A stretch of 64,000 nt of DNA, taken from assembly GCA_964469525.1 (NCBI GenBank), contig CAYXYU010000004.1, forward strand, positions 62,001-126,000, written 5' to 3'. Position numbers and translations under genes: made by a program. Shown one piece after another: positions 1 to 8,274 of the stretch (the first letter of the stretch is position 1; each line of letters starts with the position of its first letter). Source of the stretch: JABDCD01 sp964469525. GTDB taxonomy: Bacteria > Pseudomonadota > Alphaproteobacteria > Rickettsiales > SXRF01. Under the pieces are notes generated by a model that saw only the letters and a list, made by a program, of their open reading frames with translations, did not search any database and was not told where the DNA came from.

Positions 1-92
1 AGCAGGGTCACCGACAGGCCGAACAGCCCGACATAGACCAGCGCCAGCCGGAAGGTAAAGGTTTTTACAATCCTGGCGAGTCGGGATTCCAT
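1..92 (-). CDS. Sensor histidine kinase, N-terminal fragment (cut by window start)
   Basis: The first 30 codons read on the minus strand from the ATG at 92 (start MESRLARIVKTFTFRLALVY). A short basic stretch leads into a hydrophobic segment, the usual first membrane helix of a two-component sensor kinase. The gene starts 10 bp after the stop of the ferritin-like gene and lies in the same direction as an OmpR-type regulator two genes upstream, so it is probably that regulator's partner. No kinase motifs are inside the window; the assignment rests on context and the membrane segment only. Confidence 0.5.
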   Translation of the reverse strand, partial: MESRLARIVKTFTFRLALVYVGLFGLSVTL

Positions 93-102
93 GAAGCAAA
101 AG

Positions 103-528
103 TTATCCCGGCTTTCTCAGCATCTTCTCGACCTCGGCGATATGGTCCGACTCGTCCGAGATCATGTTGCGCGCATATTCCTCGAGATGCACCGAATGGC
201 CATCCACCAGCTTCAAAAGCGTCTGATAGTTGCCGAGCTGCTGCTTCTCATGCGCCAGGCTTTCGGTCAGGATGTCATTGATGGCGTGCTTGTGCGTCTC
301 GAGCAGCGCGGCGATTTTCAGCGACGGATGCCCGCCGAGCGTCGTGATATGCTCCCCCGCCATAGTGGCGTGGGTCAATGACTCAGTCGCCTGCGCGCGC
401 AGCCAGGACACGATCGGGATGCGCGTATGCCCAAACACCATCAGCGAATAATGCGTATAGCGCACCACCCCCGCCAGCTCGCATTCGAGAATGGCGTTCA
501 GCGTGTCGATGACCTTGTCCTTGTCCAT
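103..528 (-). CDS. Ferritin-like / bacterioferritin-family protein
   Basis: 141 residues, entirely helical ferritin-like fold. Likely di-iron ligands are visible: E17 in the first helix (ECELAGVVRYTHYS), E49 and H53 in ATESLTHA, and a carboxylate/His cluster near the C-terminus (EEYARNMISDESDH). Alphaproteobacterial homologues are annotated as bacterioferritin or ferritin-like domain proteins; the family stores or detoxifies iron, or acts as a small di-iron oxidase. It is shorter than classical Bfr (about 158 aa) and no haem-ligand Met is obvious. It sits between a response regulator and its probable sensor kinase, all on the minus strand, which suggests control by or function with that two-component system. 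Confidence 0.8.
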   Translation of the reverse strand: MDKDKVIDTLNAILECELAGVVRYTHYSLMVFGHTRIPIVSWLRAQATESLTHATMAGEHITTLGGHPSLKIAALLETHKHAINDILTESLAHEKQQLGNYQTLLKLVDGHSVHLEEYARNMISDESDHIAEVEKMLRKPG

Positions 529-573
529 GTAAGCCTCCTGTGTTTGGTTCAGCCTAGTGGATGCGGCTGATAA

Positions 574-593
574 ATCAATGGCATTACATTGAT
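574..593. promoter_or_regulatory. Inverted repeat at the response-regulator stop codon
   Basis: Perfect 7-bp arms (ATCAATG at 574-580, CATTGAT at 587-593) around a 6-nt spacer, overlapping the regulator's stop codon and 46 bp before the ferritin-like start. It could be an operator for the ferritin gene or part of a weak terminator; no T-run follows on the minus strand. A nearly identical pair (TCAATG, 5 nt, CATTGA) lies upstream of nfu at 27281-27297. Confidence 0.35.
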
Positions 594-1255
594 AATTTAT
601 ACCCGGCGCCGCGCAGCGTGTGGATCAGCGACTTGTCGAAGCCCTTATCGATCTTCTGGCGCAGGCGCGAGATATGCACGTCGATGACGTTGGTCTGCGG
701 ATCGAAATTATAATCCCATACATGCTCGAGCAGCATGGTGCGCGTCACCACCGTGCCGCAGTTGCGCATCAGATATTCCAGCAGCGCGAACTCACGCGCC
801 TGCAGCTCAATAATCTTGCCGGCGCGGGTGACGCTACGCGTCAGCAGGTCGATTTCGAGATCTCCGCAGGTCAGTTTTGTAGCCGCCTTCTCGCCTGACT
901 GGCGGCGCGTAATGGCTTCGAGCCGCGCCAGCAGCTCGGTGAAAGAATAGGGCTTAGCAAGGTAGTCGTCCGCTCCGGCTTTCAGTCCCTTGACCCGGTC
1001 ATCCACCTTGCCGAGCGCGGTCAGCATAATGGCTGGGGTCGTGTTCCCGCTAGCCCGCAGGGTTTGAATAATAGTGAGCCCGTCCACCTCCGGCACCATG
1101 CGGTCGACGATCATCGCATCGTATTTTTCCGAGGTGGCCATGAACAGGCCGTCCTTGCCGTCTTCGCAGTGATCGGCTACATGCCCCTGCTCGCGCAGGC
1201 CCTTGAGCAGGTATTTCGCCGATTCCTTGTCGTCTTCGATAATGAGCAACTTCAT
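584..1255 (-). CDS. OmpR/PhoB-family response regulator
   Basis: 223 residues. Receiver domain (about 1-115) with acidic pocket D8/D9, phospho-acceptor D51 (AMIVDRMVPEVDG), switch T79 and K101 (DDYLAKPYSF). The winged-helix DNA-binding domain (about 125-223) ends with the typical VIDVHISRLRQKID and TLRGAGYKL motifs. It should act as a cytoplasmic transcription factor phosphorylated by a sensor kinase, most likely the one that begins at 92. The close similarity of layout to heavy-metal/IrlR-type regulators is suggestive, not proof of ligand. The ATG lies 1 bp after the stop of the upstream 282-aa gene, so the two are probably cotranscribed. Confidence 0.93.
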   Translation of the reverse strand: MKLLIIEDDKESAKYLLKGLREQGHVADHCEDGKDGLFMATSEKYDAMIVDRMVPEVDGLTIIQTLRASGNTTPAIMLTALGKVDDRVKGLKAGADDYLAKPYSFTELLARLEAITRRQSGEKAATKLTCGDLEIDLLTRSVTRAGKIIELQAREFALLEYLMRNCGTVVTRTMLLEHVWDYNFDPQTNVIDVHISRLRQKIDKGFDKSLIHTLRGAGYKLSM

Positions 1256-1256
1256 G

Positions 1257-2105
1257 TCAGCGTCCGATCTCGCGTTTGGTTTCGGCCATGGCGCTCTCGA
1301 CGAATTTGCCGACCAGGTTCATCCCCTGCGCTGCCATTTTCTTCAGCATATCACGCGATTCTTCGAAGATGGCCAGCTGCGACAGTGCATACTCCATATG
1401 CGCTTTCTCGATGGCGGCAATCTGCTTGTCCCGCGCGGCGGAGTGCTGCTTCAGGAACTTCAACATCTTTTTCAGATTATCGCGCTGCTTATGCTTCTGC
1501 TGCTGGATAAAGGCAAGCATCGCCTGCCGCAGCTCGTTATTCTCGAGATGGTTGATGGCGGCGATCATCTGCTCAAGGCTGCCCTTGCCAGCCGCCAGCT
1601 GTTCGATTCTCTGCATGAGCACATGCAGGTCCTGCACGTCCTGGTTCATATCCTCGGTACGCTCCTTGTAGTCATTATCGGCGAAAGGTTTGAGCAGTCC
1701 GGCGAACAGCACGGCATAATGCCGGTACAGTTCGCTTAAATGCTCGCGTATGCCGCGGTCGGGTCGTTTGCGCTTCACCAGCAGCCCTGACTCGACGACG
1801 ACCATATCGGTCTGGGGCGACAGCATCGGCGCATGTGGCCTGAAGGATGCCAGCGGCATCGACTGCAGGTAACGCAGGCAGCTTAGATCATAGGCCAGCC
1901 GTTCGACCGCCAGCCGCTCGCTGACGCCGCCTTTTGGATTCTGGGCTGAAAAGGTGCGCACTGCGTCGTGAAAATATTCGATGCGCGGGCGGAAATCCTC
2001 GCCCCCGACCAGCAGCTGGAATTCCTCCTCGATGTCGCGTATGTCGAGGTAGATGCGCGTCAACAGCTTGACCAGCGATTCCTGTTCGGAGGCGGATAAT
2101 TTCAT
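1257..2105 (-). CDS. Unknown helical, coiled-coil-rich protein
   Basis: 282 residues with no motif I recognise. The first half contains a basic patch (VKRKRPDRG, about 109-117). The second half is long amphipathic helix with many Lys/Gln/Glu residues, likely coiled coil. No signal peptide or membrane segment, so probably cytoplasmic. The gene ends 1 bp before the response regulator start and is transcribed first in the regulator - ferritin - kinase run, so it may belong functionally to that cluster. It is divergent from hemW with 55 bp between start codons. Confidence 0.75.
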   Translation of the reverse strand: MKLSASEQESLVKLLTRIYLDIRDIEEEFQLLVGGEDFRPRIEYFHDAVRTFSAQNPKGGVSERLAVERLAYDLSCLRYLQSMPLASFRPHAPMLSPQTDMVVVESGLLVKRKRPDRGIREHLSELYRHYAVLFAGLLKPFADNDYKERTEDMNQDVQDLHVLMQRIEQLAAGKGSLEQMIAAINHLENNELRQAMLAFIQQQKHKQRDNLKKMLKFLKQHSAARDKQIAAIEKAHMEYALSQLAIFEESRDMLKKMAAQGMNLVGKFVESAMAETKREIGR

Positions 2106-2160
2106 ACGGGGGAGGAGTTTATAGTAGAAAACTTGTGGTTTCTATAGGTTAATAGGACTT

Positions 2161-3330
2161 ATGATTCATGAGTCGCAACCCATGGCCTCTCTGGCCGTCT
2201 ATGTCCACTGGCCTTTCTGCAAGGCCAAATGCCCCTACTGCGACTTCAACAGCCATGTGCGGGTGAGCATTGAGCAGGAGCGTTGGAAAACCGCATTACT
2301 ACAAGAACTTGACCATATGGCGGCGCAGATACCGGAGCGCCGGGTAACCAGTATCTTCTTTGGCGGCGGTACCCCATCCCTGATGTCTCCAGCGACGGCG
2401 CAGGCGGTGATTGAACGCCTGGAGGGCCGGTGGCCGGTGGCGGAAGATATCGAAATCACCCTTGAAGCGAACCCGACCTCGGTCGAGGCTGGTACTTTTC
2501 CCGATTTCCGGAAAGCCGGCATCAACCGGGTATCGCTCGGCGTGCAGTCGCTTCGGGATGACGAATTGGCATTCCTTGGCCGCGAGCACAGCGCGACGGA
2601 GGCGCTTAAGGCGGTCACCCGCGCCCGGCAGGTATTCGACCGCTATTCCTTCGACCTGATATATGCCCGTCCGCACCAGACCTTGGCGGCGTGGGAAGAA
2701 GAGTTGACAGAGGCCTTAGGCTATAGCGATGGGCATTTATCGCTCTACCAGCTGACCATTGAAGAAAATACCGCCTTCCACCATGCCTATGCCAAAGGAG
2801 GCTTTACGTTGCCGGATGACACGGAAGCGGCGGCGCTTTACCGCCTGACCGAGAATATGCTCGCTGACCGGGGCCTGCAGGCCTATGAAGTGTCGAATTA
2901 TGCGAAATCCGGACAGGAGAGTCGCCATAATCTCGCTTACTGGCAAGGCGACGATTATGTTGGCATCGGTCCCGGAGCGCATGGAAGGATGAGTATTGAC
3001 GGTAAGCGTATCGTCACCCAGACATTTAAAAGCCCCGAGCGCTGGCTGGAGAATGTCGAAAAGCACGGACATGCGTTGGAAGTGTGGCAGGAAATCTCAC
3101 CGCGGCAGGAAATCGAGGAGCGGGTGATGATGGGATTACGGTTGATTAAAGGCATTGAATACCGCCGGTTCCATGCGCAGACGGGCCAAATGCTGAAGGA
3201 TTGCCTGGATCAGGAGCGGCTGGAGCGCTATCTGCGGCAGGGACTGCTGGCGGATGACGGGGAAAGATTGCGGGCGACGCTGCCCGGCCGGCTGGTGCTG
3301 ACGTCGCTTACGGCAGAGCTTCTGATGTAA
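2161..3330 (+). CDS. hemW: Radical SAM family haem chaperone HemW
   Basis: 389 residues. The radical-SAM cluster motif is C20-x3-C24-x2-C27 followed by DFN, as in HemW (formerly called oxygen-independent coproporphyrinogen oxidase-like). FGGGTPSLMS and LEANPTS are the SAM-binding and substrate-site motifs shared with HemN; the C-terminal HemN domain carries EERVMMGLRLIKGI. HemW binds haem and inserts it into target enzymes. The ATG at 2161 is preceded by AGGA at a workable distance; an internal ATG at 2182 is the alternative. The 3' end overlaps the convergent lipoprotein gene by 23 bp. Confidence 0.92.
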   Translation: MIHESQPMASLAVYVHWPFCKAKCPYCDFNSHVRVSIEQERWKTALLQELDHMAAQIPERRVTSIFFGGGTPSLMSPATAQAVIERLEGRWPVAEDIEITLEANPTSVEAGTFPDFRKAGINRVSLGVQSLRDDELAFLGREHSATEALKAVTRARQVFDRYSFDLIYARPHQTLAAWEEELTEALGYSDGHLSLYQLTIEENTAFHHAYAKGGFTLPDDTEAAALYRLTENMLADRGLQAYEVSNYAKSGQESRHNLAYWQGDDYVGIGPGAHGRMSIDGKRIVTQTFKSPERWLENVEKHGHALEVWQEISPRQEIEERVMMGLRLIKGIEYRRFHAQTGQMLKDCLDQERLERYLRQGLLADDGERLRATLPGRLVLTSLTAELLM

Positions 3331-4567
3331 GTTCATCCGAAGGAAATTGCTGCGGCGCCATGTCGATGACCTTGAATCCTTCATGGGTAATCTGCATGAT
3401 GGCCAGCGCTCGCTCCGACGTGCCGTCAGGGCGCAGGCGGTAGAGTCCGTTGGCCGGGCCATGGAAGCCGTTCGGATTGGTGAGCGTCGTGTTATTGAGG
3501 CTGTTGCCGCCGGTCGGCATCGCGAGGCTGGTGATGAGCGTCACTGCATCATAGGCAAGGCTGGCCAGTCGCGGCGGCTTGTACCCGTAGACGGCGACAA
3601 AATGCCGCTCAAACCGCTGGTAAGGCCCATGCGGCGAGCTGGGGAACCAGGCGCCGAGCATTTCCGGCATCTTGGCTACCTCCGGGTCATCCCACTGGCC
3701 GGTGCCGACCAGCTGGATTTTGGTCAGATCGATACGGCTTTTCTTGAGCGATTCGAGAATATTCTTCAGCTGGTAGCCGCCGTCGGCAATAAAGATGGCT
3801 TCGAAGCGGCGCTCATCGGTCAGGTTGTTATAGGCGGCGGCGAGACGCGAAACAGCCGCCTCGATATTGGCCGGGCTCGGCGCGTACAGCTCCGCCGGGG
3901 CGACAATGCCGCCTTTTTTACGGAATACTTCAACCAGCGTGTCTTTTACCTTTTCGCCATAGGAATCGTTCGGTGCCAGGACCGCAATGCGCTGGATATT
4001 ATTCAGATAGGCGTATTCAGCGATGCGATGCACCTGCTGCTCGGGCAGGAAGCCATACACATAGACCCCCGGCTCGGCGGCACTGCGCGTGTTGGAGAAG
4101 CTCAGGACGGAAATACCGCGTGGCTTCGCAAGCGGAACCACGGTCTTAACCGACTGCGAAAAGAGCGGCCCGATGATAAAGCTGGCCCCCTGATCGATCG
4201 CCTGCTTCGCTGCCAGTGCCGCCCCGGCCGGGGTGTTACCGGTATCCTTGGGCAGCAGCACGACCTGCGAGCGTATCTGGTCAGATGGTACTACCAGATA
4301 GCTGTCCGACAGCGCCATGGTGGCCGCATCCAGCATGGCGTTGCCCACCGCCACCGAATCGCCTGACAGCGGCACCAGCAGCGCTACCTTGATCGACGGG
4401 GTTTCGGGTGGAATCGCACCTTTGACCGGCTCGGGTGTCGGTTCGGCCACCACGGGCGGTGGTGCGGGTAGCGCCCGTTCGATATATTCGGGCAGCTTCA
4501 TGCGCGGGCTGCAGGCGGTAAGCGCCAGCGCGGCGAGCAGCACCCATTTCGACAAAGGGAATTTCAT
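3308..4567 (-). CDS. LpoA-like / periplasmic-binding-protein lipoprotein
   Basis: 419 residues beginning with a lipoprotein signal whose lipobox LTAC puts the lipidated Cys at 19. Then comes a Pro-rich linker and a type-1 periplasmic binding fold (Leu/Ile/Val-binding family) starting around SIKVALLVPLSG. Alphaproteobacterial members of this family are annotated as penicillin-binding protein activator, relatives of LpoA; LpoA activates PBP1A from the outer membrane. That role is inferred from family and lipidation. Divergent from rsmI with 36 bp between starts, the same neighbourhood (lpoA - rsmI - yraN - BON lipoprotein) known from other Proteobacteria including E. coli. Confidence 0.82.
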   Translation of the reverse strand: MKFPLSKWVLLAALALTACSPRMKLPEYIERALPAPPPVVAEPTPEPVKGAIPPETPSIKVALLVPLSGDSVAVGNAMLDAATMALSDSYLVVPSDQIRSQVVLLPKDTGNTPAGAALAAKQAIDQGASFIIGPLFSQSVKTVVPLAKPRGISVLSFSNTRSAAEPGVYVYGFLPEQQVHRIAEYAYLNNIQRIAVLAPNDSYGEKVKDTLVEVFRKKGGIVAPAELYAPSPANIEAAVSRLAAAYNNLTDERRFEAIFIADGGYQLKNILESLKKSRIDLTKIQLVGTGQWDDPEVAKMPEMLGAWFPSSPHGPYQRFERHFVAVYGYKPPRLASLAYDAVTLITSLAMPTGGNSLNNTTLTNPNGFHGPANGLYRLRPDGTSERALAIMQITHEGFKVIDMAPQQFPSDELTSEALP

Positions 4568-4603
4568 AGGCTATAGTTACTTTCGAAAGAGGGGAAATCT
4601 AGC

Positions 4604-5473
4604 GTGAAAGCCAGACCCAGTCAAACATATCCGCCCGGGCTCTACGTGGTCGCCACGCCGATCGGGAACCTGAAGGACATCACCCTGCGGGCGCTGGAGA
4701 TGCTGGAACAGGCCGATCTCATCGTTTGCGAGGATACGCGGGTGACCGGCAAGCTGCTTGCCCATTACGGCATTAAGAAGCCTGTCCTCTCTTACAATGA
4801 CCATAACGCACCCGAGCGCCGCCCGAAGATCCTGGCGGCACTCGAAAAGGAAAAGCGCGTGGCGCTGGTCTCCGACGCCGGAACGCCACTCGTTTCCGAC
4901 CCGGGCTACAAGCTGGTACGGGAGGTGCTGGAAAAAAATATTCACGTAACCCCCCTTCCTGGCGCTTCAAGCGTGCTGGCAGGGCTGGTGCTCTCGGGCC
5001 TGCCCAGCGATCAGTTTTTCTTTGCCGGGTTCCCCCCCACGAAGCCGGAGGCTTGTAAAAGATATTTTGAGGCACTGGTCTCGGTTCCAGCGACGCTGAT
5101 TTTCTTTGAATCCGCGCGGCGGCTGCCAGCGACACTTTCGCTGCTGGAAAAAATATTCGGCAGCCGCGAGGCCGCGGTAGCCCGCGAGATTACCAAGTTG
5201 TATGAGGAAACACGGCGAGGTACGCTGGACCGACTGTCGGCGCAATATGCAAAAGAAGGGGTGCCGAAGGGCGAGGTGGTGATCATCGTCGCGCCGCCGG
5301 ATAAGGCCACGGTGTCGTCCTTTGAGATCGAAGCGCGGCTCAGGCAGCTTCTGGCATCGCATAGCGTCAAGGAGGCTTCTGTCATTGCTGCGGTAGAGAC
5401 GGCGAGGCCCCGCAAGGAGATGTACGCGTTGGCGCTGAAACTGACGGCAGAGATGCGGAATGAAAAGGGCTAA
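4604..5473 (+). CDS. rsmI: 16S rRNA 2'-O-ribose C1402 methyltransferase RsmI
   Basis: 289 residues, tetrapyrrole-methylase fold. Signature motifs: VVATPIGNLKDITLRAL near the N-terminus, VCEDTRVTGKLL, and VSDAGTPLVSDPGYKLV for SAM binding. The enzyme methylates the 2'-OH of C1402 in the decoding centre of 16S rRNA. The start is a GTG at 4604 with a purine-rich GAGGGG stretch upstream. The 3' end overlaps yraN by 14 bp, so the two are translationally linked. Confidence 0.95.
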   Translation: MKARPSQTYPPGLYVVATPIGNLKDITLRALEMLEQADLIVCEDTRVTGKLLAHYGIKKPVLSYNDHNAPERRPKILAALEKEKRVALVSDAGTPLVSDPGYKLVREVLEKNIHVTPLPGASSVLAGLVLSGLPSDQFFFAGFPPTKPEACKRYFEALVSVPATLIFFESARRLPATLSLLEKIFGSREAAVAREITKLYEETRRGTLDRLSAQYAKEGVPKGEVVIIVAPPDKATVSSFEIEARLRQLLASHSVKEASVIAAVETARPRKEMYALALKLTAEMRNEKG

Positions 5474-5846
5474 TGCAGATCGCAGGAGTGCCTACCGCTA
5501 TGGCCTCACAGCCGAGCGTCGTGCGGCTGCCTATCTGCGCTGCAAGGGTTACCGCATCCTGGCGCTGCGCTATCGTAACTCGCAGGGCGAGATCGATCTG
5601 CTGGCGAAGAAAGGTCGCACTCTGGTGGCGGTCGAGGTAAAGGCGCGCCAGACCATCGAAGCCTGCGAGGAGAGCGTGCCGCCGTGGAAGCAACAGAAAA
5701 TCGTACGTGCCATGGAGGGGCTGCTTGCCGGGCAAGGCGGCATGGCCGGGCTTGCCCGCGCGGGTGAACATGCTATACGTTTCGATGTCATCTGGGTGGC
5801 GCCATGGCGCTGGCCGAAACATATCAAGGATGCGTGGAGATTATGA
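5460..5846 (+). CDS. yraN: YraN family protein (UPF0102, nuclease-like fold)
   Basis: 128 residues. The core motif GEIDLLAKKGRTLVAVEVKAR is the E-x-D ... E-x-K arrangement of the restriction-endonuclease-like fold that defines YraN/UPF0102. Its biochemical role is not settled; it is nearly always next to rsmI, as here. It overlaps rsmI by 14 bp and shares an ATGA junction with the BON-domain lipoprotein. Confidence 0.9.
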   Translation: MKRANADRRSAYRYGLTAERRAAAYLRCKGYRILALRYRNSQGEIDLLAKKGRTLVAVEVKARQTIEACEESVPPWKQQKIVRAMEGLLAGQGGMAGLARAGEHAIRFDVIWVAPWRWPKHIKDAWRL

Positions 5847-6451
5847 CGATGCGTATGATGCGACTGCTGACGATACTTGGAACTTTCGCGATACTGTCCG
5901 GCTGCGTACCGCTTTTGGTGGCGGGCGGGACGGAGACGGCAGTGGTAGTGGCGCAGGAGCGCTCGGTCGGCAGTGCCATCGACGATGCGGGTATTCTGCT
6001 CAAGATCAAGGAACTCTATGCGCAGAGGGATTACAAGGATCTGCTGGCCAACGTCGAGGTTAAGTCGGTCGAAGGCCGCGTGCTGCTGACCGGCAATGTC
6101 GACAAACCGGAGTCGCAGATCGAGGCGGTGCGGCTGGCCTGGCAGGTGCCCGGCGTGCGCGAGGTGATCAACGAGATTCAGGTAACCGATCAGGCGGGCT
6201 TCGCCAACTATGCCCGCGATGTGTGGATCAGCACGCAGGTCCGCAGCAAGCTGCTGCTTGAGAAGGGAATCCGTTCGATCAACTACTCGGTCATTACCGT
6301 TAACCAGGTGGTCTATCTGATGGGTATTGCGCAGAATCAGGAAGAGCTGAACAAGGCGACCTATGTCGCCAGTACCGTCAAATATGTAAAACGCGTCGTC
6401 AGCTATGTGCGCCTGAAGGACGATCCGCGTCGCGGATATACGCCACAATAG
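5843..6451 (+). CDS. BON-domain outer-membrane lipoprotein (DolP/YraP-like)
   Basis: 202 residues if translation starts at the ATG at 5843, which overlaps the yraN stop as ATGA and directly precedes a lipoprotein signal; the lipobox LSGC gives the lipidated Cys at residue 21. Two BON domains follow (about 60-125 and 135-195), each with the G-x-V-x-L-x-G-x-V pattern (RVLLTGNVD; VVYLMGIAQ). E. coli DolP, the family model, supports outer-membrane integrity and BAM function. The position after rsmI - yraN matches the E. coli order, which strengthens the assignment. Confidence 0.88.
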   Translation: MTMRMMRLLTILGTFAILSGCVPLLVAGGTETAVVVAQERSVGSAIDDAGILLKIKELYAQRDYKDLLANVEVKSVEGRVLLTGNVDKPESQIEAVRLAWQVPGVREVINEIQVTDQAGFANYARDVWISTQVRSKLLLEKGIRSINYSVITVNQVVYLMGIAQNQEELNKATYVASTVKYVKRVVSYVRLKDDPRRGYTPQ

Positions 6452-6457
6452 CAATGT

Positions 6458-7399
6458 ATGACCCGGCGAGTCGCCATACAGATGGATCCGATCGGCTCCA
6501 TCAAGCCGCAGACCGACTCCACGTTATTGCTCGGACTGGAAGCGCAGAAGCGCAGCTATGAGCTGTTTTATTACACGCCCCATACGTTAAGCTGGAGCAA
6601 TGGTGCCGTTACCGCCCGCGCGCAGCGCATCACGCTGTATGACGGCCACGAACATTACTACGATTTGCAGGGTGATCCGGAAACAACCGACCTGAAGAGC
6701 ATGGATGTCATCTTGCTGCGCCAGGATCCGCCTTTCAACATAGGCTACATCACCACCACTTACCTGCTGGAAAAGCTTCATCCGAAGCCTTTCGTGGTGA
6801 ATAATCCCCGCAGTGTACGCGACTTTCCCGAAAAGCTCCTGCCGCTGTTGTTTCAGCAATATATGCCGCCGACACTCATTTCCGCCGACAGGCAGGAAAT
6901 AGATGCATTCCGTCAGGAGCATCAGGATATTGTCCTGAAGCCGCTTTATGGCTACGCGGGGCACAAAATTTTCAGGGTTCGAATCAATGATGTGGATTTT
7001 GAAGCCATGTTGGATAAGGCATTTACGGCTTATCCAGAGCCTTGGATAGCGCAGCGGTTCCTGCCAGAGGTAAAAACCGGAGACCGACGCATTATTCTAA
7101 TCGATGGCGAGATCGGCGGTATCATGGCGCGCATCCCTGCCGAACACGAATTCCGTGCTAATTTTCGTGTTGGGGGAACGGCGGCGAAAGCAGAACTGAC
7201 TGCGAAACAGCATGAAATCTGTACCGCAATGGGACCTCTGCTAAAGGAAAAGGGGCTCATTTTCGCAGGTCTCGACATCATTGGTGACTGGCTAACTGAG
7301 GTCAATATCACCAGCCCAACGGGGCTTCCTGCCATGAACCGCGTTAACAGCACCAAGCTTGAAGTCGATATCTGGGACGCAATTGAGCGGTATGCATAG
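6458..7399 (+). CDS. gshB: Glutathione synthetase
   Basis: 313 residues. N-terminal GSH-synthase domain starting MTRRVAIQMDPIGSI with the pattern DSTLLLGLEAQKR, then an ATP-grasp domain (from about 120) with VLKPLYGYAGHKIFR for nucleotide binding and a C-terminal LTEVNITSPTGL motif in which E and N hold Mg-ATP. It ligates glycine to gamma-glutamylcysteine. It starts 6 bp after the BON lipoprotein and is probably in the same transcript. Confidence 0.95.
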   Translation: MTRRVAIQMDPIGSIKPQTDSTLLLGLEAQKRSYELFYYTPHTLSWSNGAVTARAQRITLYDGHEHYYDLQGDPETTDLKSMDVILLRQDPPFNIGYITTTYLLEKLHPKPFVVNNPRSVRDFPEKLLPLLFQQYMPPTLISADRQEIDAFRQEHQDIVLKPLYGYAGHKIFRVRINDVDFEAMLDKAFTAYPEPWIAQRFLPEVKTGDRRIILIDGEIGGIMARIPAEHEFRANFRVGGTAAKAELTAKQHEICTAMGPLLKEKGLIFAGLDIIGDWLTEVNITSPTGLPAMNRVNSTKLEVDIWDAIERYA

Positions 7400-7401
7400 C
7401 C

Positions 7402-7476
7402 TTGTCATTCTGAGGCGAACCCTAAGAATTTATTTCACTCACGAAAACCGATTCTTCGCTTACGTCAGAATGACAA
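7402..7476. repeat. Dispersed palindromic element between convergent gshB and cysQ
   Basis: Imperfect inverted repeat: left arm begins TTGTCATTCTGAGGCGAA, right arm ends TCAGAATGACAA; they pair over about 25 positions. It lies between two convergent genes, so its hairpin could double as a transcription terminator for both. Related elements sharing the TTGTCA...TGACAA ends are at 31993 (diverged) and 39413. Confidence 0.75.
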
Positions 7477-7477
7477 T

Positions 7478-8239
7478 TTATTTGCCATACGCAATAAAAT
7501 GCGGGTTTTCGAAGCCCGGCTTGCCGTAGGTGAGCGGACTGCCGTCCACCGTCTCAACGCGGCCGCCGGCGGCGAGCAAAATGGCATGCCCGGCGGCGGT
7601 GTCCCATTCCATGGTGCGGCCGAAACGCGGATAAAGATCCGCGTTTCCCTCGGCGATTTCGCAGAATTTAAAGGAGCTGGAGCTGGGACGCGTCTCGCTG
7701 ATCTTGAGCGTTTCCAGATAGGCCGCAGTTTTCGGCGACGGGTGCGACTTGCTGCGCACTACCACCAACCCATCCGCCGCTGGCTCACGCGCCGCTATTG
7801 TTTCTGCCGCCGCACCGCGCACGCGGCGATACGCCTTTTCCCCTGTCATGCCCCAGTACAATGCATCCTGTGGCGGCGCGTAAATCACCCCAAGCGCCGG
7901 CACGCCGTCCTTCACCAGCCCGATATTGACGGTAAATTCCGGTTCGCCGCGCACAAAGCTGCGCGTACCGTCCAGCGGGTCGACGAGCCAAAATATTTCT
8001 TGGTGGTCAGGCCGATGGATATCGTCTTCCTCAGCGATTACAGGAATGGTGGGGGTAAGTTCGGCTAATGCTTTAGTTATCAGCCGGTTGGCTTCAATAT
8101 CGGCATCGGTGACCGGGCTGTCATCCTGTTTCTGATGAGTGGCGAAGCTGCTGCCGAAATAACGCATAAGCAGCTGCCCCGCCTCCCTTGCGATGGTGCA
8201 GCAGGGTACTAGATATTGCTGGTAGGAAGTGTTATCCAT
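7478..8239 (-). CDS. cysQ: 3'(2'),5'-bisphosphate nucleotidase CysQ
   Basis: 253 residues of the inositol-monophosphatase fold. Metal-binding motifs: VIAEEDD, then WLVDPLDGTRSFVRG (the D-P-L-D-G-T signature) and WDTAAGHAILLAAGG near the C-terminus. CysQ removes the 3' phosphate from PAP, a sulfur-assimilation by-product; an inositol-phosphatase activity cannot be excluded from sequence. Divergent from the glutamate dehydrogenase with 35 bp between start codons. Confidence 0.9.
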   Translation of the reverse strand: MDNTSYQQYLVPCCTIAREAGQLLMRYFGSSFATHQKQDDSPVTDADIEANRLITKALAELTPTIPVIAEEDDIHRPDHQEIFWLVDPLDGTRSFVRGEPEFTVNIGLVKDGVPALGVIYAPPQDALYWGMTGEKAYRRVRGAAAETIAAREPAADGLVVVRSKSHPSPKTAAYLETLKISETRPSSSSFKFCEIAEGNADLYPRFGRTMEWDTAAGHAILLAAGGRVETVDGSPLTYGKPGFENPHFIAYGK

Positions 8240-8274
8240 GAGCCAACGTTAACCATAAATCGCGCCGCAGCGAT

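Noticed and set aside
3347..4366. 339-codon plus-strand open frame opposite the LpoA-like gene
   Set aside because: Arginine/histidine-rich composition typical of a reversed GC-rich gene; the opposite strand has a signal peptide and a known fold.
5570..6454. 294-codon antisense frame across yraN and the BON lipoprotein
   Set aside because: Spans two well-supported genes with an ATGA junction; no start signals.
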